This document shows, piece by piece, positions 1-7,007 of a stretch of DNA of 10,839 nt. Positions within the stretch are counted from its first letter, which is position 1. Each line of letters opens with the position of its first letter. The stretch is taken from positions 24,735-35,573 of the forward strand of contig DOJV01000047.1 of assembly GCA_003511125.1 (NCBI GenBank), given 5' to 3'. A program made the position numbers and the translations under genes. The stretch is from Candidatus Uhrbacteria bacterium (lineage in GTDB: Bacteria; Patescibacteriota; Patescibacteriia; UBA9934; GWF2-40-263). The notes beneath the pieces are model-generated. The model did not search any database. It worked only from the letters and a program-made list of their open reading frames with translations, and was not told where the DNA came from.

Positions 1-144
1 CCAGTCGTCAAAAATATTTCTTTCACTGCCGATCAATCTTTGTTGAGCCGCTTTCATCTCGGGTTTAGACAACAAATCTTCCCAAAAAAGATTGGTATTC
101 AAGGTACCGTACCAATCAATGAAGATGACGAAATTTTTGTTCAT
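1..144 (-). CDS. HAD-superfamily hydrolase, N-terminal 48 residues (runs off the window)
   Basis: The reading frame is open from the window edge and starts at ATG 144. A TGA lies two codons upstream (148-150), so this start is the only one possible. The protein begins MNKNFVIFIDWYGTLNTN: a hydrophobic beta strand followed by HAD motif I, with Asp10 as the predicted nucleophile and G13-T14-L15 after it. Position 12, usually Asp in HAD phosphatases, is Tyr; the D-x-Y-G-T-L form is known from L-2-haloacid dehalogenases, but 48 residues cannot assign a substrate. Motifs II to IV lie outside the window. No clear Shine-Dalgarno site precedes the start. It lies 73 bp downstream of the membrane-protein gene. 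Superfamily is fairly safe, function open. Confidence 0.75.
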   Translation of the reverse strand, partial: MNKNFVIFIDWYGTLNTNLFWEDLLSKPEMKAAQQRLIGSERNIFDDW

Positions 145-178
145 ACATCATCAAGGTATCACATGAATGGATAAAAAT

Positions 179-201
179 AAAAAAAATCCGCACGAGACGG
201 A
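179..201 (-). terminator. weak intrinsic terminator candidate after the membrane-protein gene
   Basis: On the minus strand a 4-bp stem TCCG/CGGA with a 7-nt loop is followed by eight T. The T tract is good but the stem is short, so this may only slow transcription before the HAD gene. Confidence 0.35.
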
Positions 202-217
202 AAGGCGAGAGGTATAA

Positions 218-712
218 TCAAGGTTTGGATAGATCGTCGACATCCAAGATGTGCAAAAACAACACAAAAAAGATTGTACCCGTTTCGCTCAAAATGTCCG
301 AAATAATTTTTTCCGGAGAACAAAAAACCGGAGCCATGACAAATAAAATCGACATCGCAAAACAGCAAATCGGTCTGATCCTCTTTAGGGCACGAAGAAA
401 AACCTCGAGCCGCACCGGTAGTCGGCCAGATTCATCAACATCAAACAACGGGAAGACACGAAAGCCGAACATCAGCATTGTTCCAAAGGCGCAGAGTAGA
501 CTAAATGTCTTGTCTTCCATCTGTTTGTATGTAAAGCCAACGGTACTAATTGGGGCCAACAGAAGGCAGAATGAAAAAAGTCCGAAGAGACTCATGGTCA
601 AATTTCTTCTGGTCATCTTCAACAGGCGACAAGTCGCTGCAAAGATCGGTTCGGTGATGGTTTGGTGCAACCAACTGTCGAAACAGGTAAGATTTAGAAA
701 GAACCAGTCCAT
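218..712 (-). CDS. small integral membrane protein of unknown function
   Basis: The 164-residue protein starts at ATG 712 because a strong Shine-Dalgarno site, GGAGG, lies about 7 nt upstream, which is rare in this window. A start 24 codons further upstream would ignore that site. About four hydrophobic segments are visible, near residues 40-60, 70-90, 114-132 and 144-157. Basic stretches (K32-M-T-R-R and R107-A-L-K-R-I-R) and an acidic patch (D91-V-D-E) lie between them. I recognise no family. A long opposite-strand frame covers the same DNA but encodes a polar, compositionally odd product, so the minus-strand hydrophobic protein is preferred. It follows a terminator, so it is probably transcribed on its own or with the HAD gene downstream. 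Confidence 0.7.
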   Translation of the reverse strand: MDWFFLNLTCFDSWLHQTITEPIFAATCRLLKMTRRNLTMSLFGLFSFCLLLAPISTVGFTYKQMEDKTFSLLCAFGTMLMFGFRVFPLFDVDESGRLPVRLEVFLRALKRIRPICCFAMSILFVMAPVFCSPEKIISDILSETGTIFFVLFLHILDVDDLSKP

Positions 713-770
713 GGTTATTTCCTCCGACGCAAATTTATCATAAAGCCGAACAAAAAACCAGCCGCGAATT

Positions 771-800
771 AAAAAATCAACCACCTAAAGATGGCTGATT
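771..800 (-). terminator. intrinsic terminator of the hydrolase/lipoprotein unit
   Basis: On the minus strand a 9-bp stem (AATCAGCCA with TGGTTGATT, one G-U pair) with an 8-nt loop is followed by six T. It begins 10 bp after the TAG at 810-812 that ended the original lipoprotein gene. This supports the view that the gene once reached 810. Confidence 0.75.
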
Positions 801-809
801 TTCAAAAAA

Positions 810-938
810 CTATTCACTGAATTTAAAACTCGACAATATTTCTTTTTGAGCAACAGATATTAATTCACTGTCTTCTGAACTCGGAGAAAATGTTAATTCC
901 CGCAATAAACCGCCGGCGAAGCCGGCAACGGTTTCCAT
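810..938 (-). pseudogene. detached C-terminal end of the upstream lipoprotein gene
   Basis: From about 899 to the TAG at 810 the minus strand reads LTFSPSSEDSEL, then a helix-like stretch, ending ILSSFKFSE. That is the kind of C-terminus expected for small lipoproteins of this type, and it would join naturally to the GVIYQ of the lipoprotein encoded at 1015-1545. The two parts are now separated by stem-loop DNA, a stop codon and a frame change. An ATG at 938 would give a 42-residue product beginning METVAGFAGGLL, but a TAA immediately precedes it and no ribosome site is visible. I read it as a remnant, not a gene. Confidence 0.6.
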
Positions 939-1056
939 TTAAGACGAAGTCCTTGCTCGATTCCGATATGCCAAAAAACCAACAACCAACCAACCGATTC
1001 AATGAGCGTAGCTCTTATCCAACCAACAAGCCACCGACGAAGTCGGTGGTAGTTGA
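897..1056. repeat. palindrome-rich insert in the lipoprotein gene
   Basis: About 160 bp separates the two parts of the lipoprotein gene. It holds a perfect 8-bp inverted repeat with a GAA spacer (1031-1049), a 6-bp GCCGGC inverted repeat with the same GAA spacer (912-926) nested in AAACCG/CGGTTT (907-934), a smaller stem with the same C-TTC-G loop near 945-960, and a GGTT-rich run near 970-1000. On the minus strand the two main hairpins encode similar peptides, TDFVGGLL and AGFAGGLL, with the loops 121 bp apart, so the segment may be a diverged duplication or may carry related ends. The exact boundaries are inferred from the broken protein. Confidence 0.55.
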
Positions 1057-1545
1057 CTGATAAATTACCCCGTCACGGTCAATCCAAAGCGCATAAGAAT
1101 TATCTATGCCAACAACGGTTTTAAATGCCGGAAAACCATCGACTTCGGTTTGACCAAGATATCTAATTACCGAAAGCGTATTGGCATTAAAAAAATCTTC
1201 AAGGTTTTTAATAGATTCTTTTGTTCGATCGAAATTGTCTCCATGATTAGTAATGAGTGTTTGCAAATCTTCTAAACAAGAAACGTTAATATAATAAAAC
1301 GGCGGAACTTCGCCTTCTTGGCTGTCTTGAAAATTCAAACTTTCTTGAGTAGTAATCCCGACGACTTTTTCTTCATCCAGCCCAATTACGGCATCGTTAG
1401 GATAATTAAAAGAAAAACCGCATATCGAATTGATGTAGGTTTTCCAATCCGTGGTTGATTGTTCTTCGACATTGGATTGTTTGGCACAACCAAAACCGGT
1501 AGCCATCACAAGAAGCGTGAGAATAGTAACGAGATACAATTTCAT
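1015..1545 (-). CDS. lipoprotein with truncated, replaced C-terminus
   Basis: The 176-residue product has a short signal peptide (residues 1-19, M-K-L then hydrophobic) ending at GFGC, making Cys20 the likely lipidated residue, although the lipobox is not classical. The mature part contains C-G-F-S-F-N-Y-P (42-49), a beginning often seen in small PsbP-like bacterial lipoproteins; that family link is tentative. The last 14 residues (from S163) come from hairpin DNA, and the frame stops at TAA 1015-1017. The natural C-terminus appears to lie at 810-899. It starts 14 bp after the hydrolase stop codon, so the two are probably co-transcribed. It is expected on the outer face of the cytoplasmic membrane. 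Whether the truncated protein still works is unknown. Confidence 0.75.
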   Translation of the reverse strand: MKLYLVTILTLLVMATGFGCAKQSNVEEQSTTDWKTYINSICGFSFNYPNDAVIGLDEEKVVGITTQESLNFQDSQEGEVPPFYYINVSCLEDLQTLITNHGDNFDRTKESIKNLEDFFNANTLSVIRYLGQTEVDGFPAFKTVVGIDNSYALWIDRDGVIYQSTTTDFVGGLLVG

Positions 1546-1559
1546 AAAAAATTAATGAG

Positions 1560-2621
1560 TTATCGGAGTCCGTCAATCTTATTGTTTAAATAAAACAATT
1601 CCAGCTGATCATAAACTTCATCCGGATGGGCGTAAGCGGCAAAATGGTCTTCCTCGGGAATCTCAAAATAGGTGGCCAAATCAAGATAAGGCTTCATCGC
1701 TTCGATAGCGAGCGGTGGAACTATGGTATCGTAACCACCATACTGGATGAAAACCGGCAGGTTTTTCATCGCGGTCAAAAAATAATAAAAATTCTTTTCC
1801 AGTAAGTGCTCGTTTTCTTCCATGGCTATACCAGCATTGTAAATAGCCTCGGCCACATCATAAGGAGTGTCACTTGAAGGAATTTTTTGTCCCGGATCGT
1901 GTTTCGGCCTTCGTGAATTATATTCTTTAACAAGCAGTTCTTTTTCTTTTTTTTCAGCCCTGACGGTTATAAAATTATCTAAAATCGCAATACCGTTATT
2001 TAAGGCGATTATGTCTTCTCCACCCTTTTCCGTTATTTCCCGATCAAAAACCCCCGGAGAAAAAAGCAGATAAGCCACGACACCTTTGGGGTGAGAATCG
2101 GCGTAAGCGGCCGCCAGCAAACCACCAAAAGAACGACCCCAGATAATTACCGGATGGCCCGGAATAATACATTCTCGCAACTCATTTATATCTTCAATAA
2201 AACGATCAAAATTAATGTCTTCTTTAGTTAAATTTTTATTGGTCGCAAAGTTATCAGAAAGCCCGCTACCTCGCTGGTCGAACAATAACAACGAACCAAA
2301 TCTGTCAGCATAACCATCGGGCAGGTAGGTATCACGAAAATCGTAAGTGTCGTGTCCGGGGCCGCCGTGCAAAAAAATCGTGACAGTTTCTGTGCCGCGA
2401 TCATAAAACCAATAATGAATCTTTACACCGTCACTAGTGAAAACATCACCTTCCACCAAGACGTCGTCGCCAGGGGTGGAAACTAAAAGACAAGAAGTTT
2501 TTAACCAAGTCTCAGAGACACTTGGATTTTGTGACTGTTTAAAAAACAAATAATTAAAAACAAGACAACCAATAAAAAAAATAAAAAAAATTACCAATAA
2601 AAAAACCTTATTTTTCTTCAT
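1560..2621 (-). CDS. membrane-anchored alpha/beta hydrolase, proline iminopeptidase (S33) type
   Basis: The 353-residue start at ATG 2621 places a lysine-rich N-terminus (MKKNK) directly before a hydrophobic anchor (about 6-27); an earlier start would run through the previous gene's terminator. The fold is clear: oxyanion motif HGGPG at 85-89, DQRGSG at 115-120, nucleophile motif GRSFGG with Ser164 (162-167), and likely Asp298 (YGGYD) and His326 (EEDH) completing the triad. HGGPG plus DQRG is characteristic of peptidase family S33, which removes N-terminal proline or related residues, so a surface peptidase is the best guess; esterase activity is possible. The anchor suggests that the catalytic domain faces outside. 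No Shine-Dalgarno site is visible. The lipoprotein gene follows after 14 bp. Confidence 0.88.
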   Translation of the reverse strand: MKKNKVFLLVIFFIFFIGCLVFNYLFFKQSQNPSVSETWLKTSCLLVSTPGDDVLVEGDVFTSDGVKIHYWFYDRGTETVTIFLHGGPGHDTYDFRDTYLPDGYADRFGSLLLFDQRGSGLSDNFATNKNLTKEDINFDRFIEDINELRECIIPGHPVIIWGRSFGGLLAAAYADSHPKGVVAYLLFSPGVFDREITEKGGEDIIALNNGIAILDNFITVRAEKKEKELLVKEYNSRRPKHDPGQKIPSSDTPYDVAEAIYNAGIAMEENEHLLEKNFYYFLTAMKNLPVFIQYGGYDTIVPPLAIEAMKPYLDLATYFEIPEEDHFAAYAHPDEVYDQLELFYLNNKIDGLR

Positions 2622-2629
2622 AATGTCAT

Positions 2630-2662
2630 AAAAAAACGGACCCCGAATCCTATCCGAGGCCC
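2630..2662 (-). terminator. intrinsic terminator of the GC-rich lipoprotein gene
   Basis: On the minus strand an 8-bp stem GGGCCTCG/CGGGGTCC (two G-U pairs) with a 9-nt loop is followed by G and seven T. It lies 18 bp after the stop codon at 2681 and 9 bp before the hydrolase start. Confidence 0.75.
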
Positions 2663-2680
2663 AAGACAAACAGAGACCCA

Positions 2681-3199
2681 CTAGAAGACGCACCGCGTGG
2701 AATCGGTGAACCAGTAGGAGAGGCCGGTGACGCTCGATCCGGTGACCCTGACGGTGACCATGGCGTGGCTGTCACACCACTCGTAGTAGTTGGCCGAGGT
2801 GGCAGTGTGATCGAAACGGTCGCCGGTGCGGGCATACCAGGTGTCGACGAGGGTCGAGACACCGCCCGAGGTGAGAGTGGTCCAGCTCGGATGAGCTGTC
2901 GCTGCAGTACCGTTCACCACACAGCCCGAGGGGAGAATCTTGGTGATGCGCGAGCCCCTGGCTGTCAGGCGAAGAGCACTGGAGCACCCACCCGTGGTCG
3001 GGTTGTAGACGTAGTAGGTTCTGGTGATGACTGACTCGAAGGTCTCGGGGTCAGGGATCAAATCCTCGTCCCAGAGGTCGGCCTCGATGTCGCCGGTGTC
3101 CTCGGACACGATGTCCGTCGGCGCACAGCCGATGGTGAGTGGAAGGAACGCGATGATGGCCATCACGGCCCACATGAAATGTGAAACACCTGAAATCAT
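2681..3199 (-). CDS. GC-rich secreted lipoprotein with four further cysteines, unknown function
   Basis: I choose ATG 3199 (172 residues): the frame opens further up, but a start at 3334 would lie in the -35 box of the gene's own promoter. ATG 3175 is an alternative. Residues 1-24 form a signal peptide ending LTIGC, with Cys25 as the likely lipid attachment site, followed by an acidic linker (about 33-53, D/E-rich) and a Ser/Thr/Gly-rich, probably beta domain. Cys72, Cys93, Cys142 and Cys170 could form two disulfides. I recognise no family. Sampled rows of the gene are 62-72% GC, against about 35-45% in neighbouring genes, which suggests recent acquisition or an assembly error. Its own promoter and terminator make it a one-gene unit. 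Confidence 0.7.
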   Translation of the reverse strand: MISGVSHFMWAVMAIIAFLPLTIGCAPTDIVSEDTGDIEADLWDEDLIPDPETFESVITRTYYVYNPTTGGCSSALRLTARGSRITKILPSGCVVNGTAATAHPSWTTLTSGGVSTLVDTWYARTGDRFDHTATSANYYEWCDSHAMVTVRVTGSSVTGLSYWFTDSTRCVF

Positions 3200-3247
3200 G
3201 GAGCTTTCTCTGTCCCAAAACTCGTCACCTCTCGTCAGTGACTCAAA

Positions 3248-3265
3248 GCCGATAAAATCATCGGC
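3248..3265 (-). other. leader hairpin upstream of the GC-rich lipoprotein
   Basis: A perfect 6-bp stem GCCGAT/ATCGGC with a 6-nt loop lies in the predicted leader of about 100 nt between the promoter at 3307-3334 and the start at 3199. No T tract follows, so it is not a terminator. It could affect mRNA stability or translation, or be incidental. Confidence 0.4.
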
Positions 3266-3306
3266 CACAAATCCTTTCGAACAAGGGACTTTTTTAGGAC
3301 ACCTTA

Positions 3307-3334
3307 AATATACACCCGCTGTAAACACCGTCAA
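3307..3334 (-). promoter_or_regulatory. sigma-70-type promoter for the GC-rich lipoprotein gene
   Basis: On the minus strand TTGACG (3334-3329), a 16-bp spacer, then TATATT (3312-3307). It lies just after the groEL terminator and gives a leader of about 100 nt. It decides against the longest possible start of the gene. Confidence 0.65.
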
Positions 3335-3339
3335 TATTC

Positions 3340-3371
3340 AAAAAACCAGCCGCCTTTTCCAGACGGCCGGT
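3340..3371 (-). terminator. strong intrinsic terminator after groEL
   Basis: On the minus strand an 11-bp stem (ACCGGCCGTCT with AGGCGGCTGGT, two G-U pairs) with a 5-nt loop ends in six T. It begins 48 bp after the groEL stop codon. Confidence 0.85.
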
Positions 3372-3418
3372 CCCAAAAGCCTCTCTAGCCTTTCTAGCAT
3401 TTCAAGCCCAAAAACCAA

Positions 3419-5038
3419 CTAATACATCCCCATTCCCCCACCACCATGCTCATGCGCTGGTTCGTCTTTCTTCGGCAAATCCGTCACGCCGGCCTCGGTG
3501 GTCAAAACCATAACCGCGATGGAAACAGCATTTTGCAAAGCCGAACGAGTAACTTTTGCCGGATCAATAATACCGGCCGCCAACATGTCTTCGTAAACAT
3601 CGGTCTCGGCGTTGTAGCCAAAACCGGCTTGACCGTTTTTTACTTTATCGGCCACAACCGAACCGTCTTTGCCGGCGTTAGTGGCGATTTGACGAATCGG
3701 TTCTTCAAGAGCTCGACGCAAAATATCGAGACCGACGCGTTCGTCGCCGATTGTCTCGGTGGAATCGAGAACCGAGAGGACACGCAAGAAAGCCACACCG
3801 CCGCCGGGCACAATTCCCTCTTCGACCGCGGCCTTGGTGGCTTCGACAGCATCGGTAACACGATCTTTCTTTTCTTTCATTTCGGTTTCGGTAGCTGCGC
3901 CAACTTTGATAACAGCCACACCGCCGGAAAGTTTGGCAATGCGTTCTTGAATTTTTTCTTTTTCAAAATCCGACTCGGTAGTCTCTAATTGCTTTTTTAA
4001 AGTGGCCACGCGATTTTCTACCACGTCTTTCGCCCCCTGACCGTCAACGATCGTGGTGTTGTCTTTGGTCGAAACAACTTTTCGGGCTCGACCCAAATCA
4101 GACAATTCCACGGCCTCGAGTTTCAAACCAACTTCATCGGAGATAACTCGACCGCCAGTAATAGTGGCAATATCCTCAAGGACAGCTTTGCGACGATCGC
4201 CGAACGAGGGAGCTTTAATGGCCAAGGTGTTATAAACACCACGGAGTTTGTTGTAAACCAACGTCGTCAAAGCTTCGCCGTCGATATCTTCGGCAATAAT
4301 CACCAATTCTTTTCGACCGGTCTGAGCGACTTTTTCGAGCAGCGGCAGCAAATCTTGGAGAGTGCTGATTTTTTTGTCAGTAATCAAAATCATGGCATCA
4401 CTATACTCAGACTCCATACGATCGGCGTTGGTGATCATGTAAGGCGAAGCATAACCTTTGTCGAATTGCATACCTTCGACCACTTCAACCTCAACACCGA
4501 ACGACTGCGATTCTTCGACAGTAATGACACCGTTCTCCCCAACCTTGCTCATAGCCTCGGCGATCTTGGCACCAATCTCTTTATCGTTTGCCGAGATCGA
4601 AGCGACTTGTTTAATCTCGTCGCCTTTGATCGGCGTGGCAATTTTTTTGATTTCTTGAATGATCGCTTCCAAACCTTTTTCAATACCGCGACGCAAAAGT
4701 TGCGGATTGGTTCCGGCTGTGACATTACGCAAGCCCTCGGAAATCAAAGCCTGGGCCAAAACCGTGGCTGTGGTTGTACCATCACCGGCAATATCGTTGG
4801 TTTTTGAAGCAACTTCTTTGATGAGTTCGGCACCGAGATTTTCGAACTTGTCTTCAAGCTCGATTTCTCTGGCCACGGTCACACCATCTTTGGTGACAGT
4901 CGGCGCGCCATAACCTTTGTCGAGCACGACATTGCGCCCGCGCGGACCGAGGGTGACTTTTACCGCGTTAGCAACCTGGTCGACGCCGCTTTTTAGTTTG
5001 TGACGAATGTCTTCGTTGAAAAGCAATTGTTTAGGCAT
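3419..5038 (-). CDS. groL: GroEL, 60-kDa chaperonin
   Basis: The 539-residue protein matches GroEL along its whole length. It assembles into double heptameric rings in the cytoplasm and refolds proteins with ATP and GroES. Visible landmarks: the nucleotide loop [10 protein letters not shown] (31-40), [20 protein letters not shown] (50-69), GDGTTT (85-90, with Asp86), Asp396 corresponding to the E. coli catalytic Asp398, VPGGG (410-414), and a GGGGMGMY tail typical of the flexible C-terminus. No Shine-Dalgarno site precedes ATG 5038 and no CIRCE operator (TTAGCACTC-N9-GAGTGCTAA) is present. The leader consists of a palindromic repeat (5048-5135). groES lies upstream on the same strand but about 2 kb away, across three other genes, instead of adjacent. 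A strong terminator follows. Confidence 0.99.
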   Translation of the reverse strand: MPKQLLFNEDIRHKLKSGVDQVANAVKVTLGPRGRNVVLDKGYGAPTVTKDGVTVAREIELEDKFENLGAELIKEVASKTNDIAGDGTTTATVLAQALISEGLRNVTAGTNPQLLRRGIEKGLEAIIQEIKKIATPIKGDEIKQVASISANDKEIGAKIAEAMSKVGENGVITVEESQSFGVEVEVVEGMQFDKGYASPYMITNADRMESEYSDAMILITDKKISTLQDLLPLLEKVAQTGRKELVIIAEDIDGEALTTLVYNKLRGVYNTLAIKAPSFGDRRKAVLEDIATITGGRVISDEVGLKLEAVELSDLGRARKVVSTKDNTTIVDGQGAKDVVENRVATLKKQLETTESDFEKEKIQERIAKLSGGVAVIKVGAATETEMKEKKDRVTDAVEATKAAVEEGIVPGGGVAFLRVLSVLDSTETIGDERVGLDILRRALEEPIRQIATNAGKDGSVVADKVKNGQAGFGYNAETDVYEDMLAAGIIDPAKVTRSALQNAVSIAVMVLTTEAGVTDLPKKDEPAHEHGGGGMGMY

Positions 5039-5047
5039 ATTTTTTTG

Positions 5048-5135
5048 GGGGTTCGAATTACAAATCTACAAATATTTTCTTTTACCAGGATTTCTAATCC
5101 TATAACTTATTCGTGGATTTGCAATTCGTAACCCC
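5048..5135. repeat. palindromic repeat in the groEL leader (REP-like)
   Basis: A 23-24 nt imperfect inverted repeat occupies 5048-5070 (ggggttcgaattacaaatct...) and 5112-5135 (...atttgcaattcgtaacccc). A nested perfect 6-bp hairpin, AGGATT/AATCCT with loop TCT, sits at 5087-5101. The segment 5101-5119 matches 6947-6965 in 16 of 19 positions, same orientation, so this belongs to a dispersed family. It must contain or overlap any promoter directly in front of groEL; I see only a weak TTGCAA-N16-TAGGAT candidate. Confidence 0.7.
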
Positions 5136-5147
5136 GCGTTTACTTTA

Positions 5148-5597
5148 TTAATACTTCATATAATTCAACATCTCCTTCGCTACATTCACCCATAAGTACT
5201 GACTAAAATCAAAAGACTGCGCGGTTACCTTCCTATTGGTTGATAATATTTTTTCCAAAGAATCCTGAATATCCTCAACAGAACACGGACGGACAACCAC
5301 TAAGTTATCATAATCTCGCAAAACATCAACTGACCCGGCGATATTTGTGGTAATCACTGTTTTACCCAAAAAAGCCGCCTGCAAATTAACCATACCAAAA
5401 GGTTCGTATAAAGACGGTGTTACAACACAATCGGCAATATTAAAAACTTCAGACATTTCTAATTGATTGACGTGCCCCAAAAAACAGAACGACTTCTGAC
5501 AAACTTTGTTTTCGAGAAACTTGTTAATTGAATGTAAATACCTTCGATCTGTTTGAGAGCCGGCTATAACAACGATAAAATCATATTTTTTCAGCAA
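5148..5597 (-). pseudogene. C-terminal half of a GT-B (GT4-type) glycosyltransferase
   Basis: Only about 150 residues remain, starting at a TTG codon, where complete enzymes of this family have about 350-400. The fragment begins in the second Rossmann domain (FIVVIAGSQ) and contains FCFLGHV, IADCVVTPSLYEPFGMVNLQ and the following T-V-I-T-T-N-I-A-G-S, the donor-nucleotide-sugar site of GT4 enzymes. In the usual E-x7-E signature the second Glu is Gln (EPFGMVNLQ). The family-like sequence continues upstream of the TTG (FYLIKAVQQLLKK) up to about 5624 and stops where the PHP gene ends, so the N-terminal acceptor domain was lost at that junction. A working transferase is unlikely; a lone domain with another role cannot be excluded. 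A palindromic repeat follows 12 bp after the stop. Confidence 0.7.
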
Positions 5598-5626
5598 TTG
5601 TTGTACGGCTTTTATTAAATAAAATT

Positions 5627-6499
5627 TTAAAAATCTGATCCATAATTTGTCAGAAGAAAACTCGGAACAAAACAGCCAGGGCCGTACTGACCTATAGGCG
5701 TGTCGGTTTCTCTTCCATGAAAATCTGAACCACCGGTGTAATGAAGCGACCTTTCCTTAACTATTCTTTTTAGTAAATCCATCTGTTCAGTAGTAGTTTT
5801 GTTGTGAAAAATCTCTACTCCGGTTAATCCGATTTCCAGCAAGTTCTTGATTTCAAATTCATCAAGCGGTCTGGTAACTACACTAACGGACACAAACGGA
5901 TGGGCAATAATAAAATCCTGGGCAATACCTTTAAATTTTTGCACCAACCACTCAACTGTGACGCCACTTCTTTCTACTGCACATAATTTGCCAGGTGCTT
6001 GGTATTCATAATAAACATCTTCCGCAACAAACCGTTTACCATATTTTTTTAAAAAGAAATTCTGATTAGCGTCGTTAGAACAAATATCCAAAGCAATGGT
6101 TAAACTTACCGGATGTTTTTCGGAAGGACTTAAACCGTCGGTTATCTTGAACCCGGCTTCGCGAGAAAGCTTAACCGCGTCGGCCATTTCCTTTATTTTT
6201 TGAGAATAAACGATTTCGTTACGCTCTTTTATTATTTTCGCGGCCGCTTTAATATTAAAATCGTAGGCCAAGATATGCACCTCATTTTCATTTTGCTTGG
6301 CCGTAAGCTCGACGGCCGGAATAACCTTAATTCCCGACCCCTCAAGTGCCTCGATTAATTCTTGAATTCCGTCTACGCTATTATGGTCAGCCAAAGCGCA
6401 ATACTTTAATTTTTTTTCTTTAAGAATCTGGGCTATTTCTGATACCGACAGTTTTCCATCCGAGCAAGCAGAGTGTAAATGCAGATCAAATCCGGGCAT
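5627..6499 (-). CDS. PHP-domain phosphoesterase (COG0613/YciV type)
   Basis: The 290-residue protein is a complete PHP domain. Predicted metal ligands are visible in order: H7-x-H9 (DLHLHS), Asp14, D38-H39 (ALADHN), Glu64 (AVELTA), His75 (VHILAYD), His200 (IIAHPF), and D259-x-H261 (GGSDFHG). The layout resembles the YciV/TrpH group, known as nucleoside 3',5'-bisphosphate phosphatases or 5'-3' RNA exonucleases (RNase AM); that function is by family, not proven here. It is cytoplasmic with no signal peptide. It starts 8 bp after the kinase-like gene, so the two are probably co-transcribed. No Shine-Dalgarno site is visible. Its stop codon lies on the point where the glycosyltransferase remnant begins. 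Confidence 0.88.
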   Translation of the reverse strand: MPGFDLHLHSACSDGKLSVSEIAQILKEKKLKYCALADHNSVDGIQELIEALEGSGIKVIPAVELTAKQNENEVHILAYDFNIKAAAKIIKERNEIVYSQKIKEMADAVKLSREAGFKITDGLSPSEKHPVSLTIALDICSNDANQNFFLKKYGKRFVAEDVYYEYQAPGKLCAVERSGVTVEWLVQKFKGIAQDFIIAHPFVSVSVVTRPLDEFEIKNLLEIGLTGVEIFHNKTTTEQMDLLKRIVKERSLHYTGGSDFHGRETDTPIGQYGPGCFVPSFLLTNYGSDF

Positions 6500-6507
6500 A
6501 AAATTAT

Positions 6508-6918
6508 TTATGATAAAAGTTTTTTAAGCACCGCAAGTTCTTTGTCCAAATTTTTTTTAACCCGGGTATAAAATTCTTTTTCGTTTACAGACGATACTTC
6601 TTGGGGTTCGTCCTTTAACACACGAGGAACTTTTTCGGATTTTCGCATTCTTAATAAACGCAAGACAACATTCTCGCGTTCCGCCCTTCCAGAATCTTGT
6701 TTAGGATTTTTCCAAACTTTTGCCACAACCTTTTGATTATTGTCCGCCAATTCAAAAATCAAGGCATAACTACCTTCGGCAAAAGATGGCCCCTCAAGAA
6801 GTTTTTGCAAGTCCTTAATTGTTAAACCAAGATCGCTAATTGTTTTTATTTCTTCTTTACTAAACCCCGCACCCTCAATCGAATCTCTTGCTTCAAAATA
6901 TTTATAACGCTCGTCCAT
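6508..6918 (-). CDS. kinase N-lobe-like small protein without a catalytic lobe
   Basis: The 136-residue protein starts at ATG 6918. Residues 46-67 read FAEGSYALIFEL, then a turn, then VVAK: this looks like a kinase or aminoglycoside-phosphotransferase glycine-rich loop (GSYA, 49-52) and the ATP-binding lysine (Lys67). A following helix, AERENVVLRLL, offers Glu80 or Glu82 as the partner of that lysine, then VPRVL. After about residue 101 a charged helical tail replaces the expected catalytic lobe: there is no HxD or DFG-like motif. It is therefore either a truncated kinase or a pseudokinase fragment used as a binding domain. The kinase relation is my reading of motifs, not a confirmed family. 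It opens the cassette between groES and groEL. Confidence 0.6.
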   Translation of the reverse strand: MDERYKYFEARDSIEGAGFSKEEIKTISDLGLTIKDLQKLLEGPSFAEGSYALIFELADNNQKVVAKVWKNPKQDSGRAERENVVLRLLRMRKSEKVPRVLKDEPQEVSSVNEKEFYTRVKKNLDKELAVLKKLLS

Positions 6919-6946
6919 ATTTTTATTGATTCCGCTTTCCCAAATT

Positions 6947-6998
6947 TATAACTGATTTGTAGATTCGTAGATTAGTAGAAAATTTAAAATTAGACCCC
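6947..6998. repeat. second copy of the groE-flanking repeat family
   Basis: tataactgatttgtagatt (6947-6965) matches 5101-5119 in 16 of 19 positions in the same orientation, and both copies then run to a C-rich end (gacccccc at 6991-6998; aacccc at 5130-5135). The next bases repeat short gtagatt-like units (6958-6973). It fills most of the 89 bp between groES and the kinase-like gene. Confidence 0.6.
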
Positions 6999-7007
6999 CC
7001 AAATTTA

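Noticed and set aside
212..217. TATAAT on the plus strand
   Set aside because: No -35 box lies 16-18 bp upstream and no plus-strand gene follows.
225..743. Long plus-strand reading frame of 172 codons
   Set aside because: It lies opposite a hydrophobic membrane protein that has a strong GGAGG ribosome site; the plus-strand product is a polar, Lys/Ser/Arg-rich sequence with no recognisable domain.
810..938. Separate 42-residue gene starting at ATG 938
   Set aside because: A stop codon directly precedes it, no ribosome site is seen, its first residues come from a hairpin, and its remainder fits the missing end of the lipoprotein.
3446..4913. Several plus-strand frames of 60-180 codons opposite groEL
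   Set aside because: groEL is unmistakable over this stretch, and its codon bias leaves open frames on the other strand; none has a recognisable motif.
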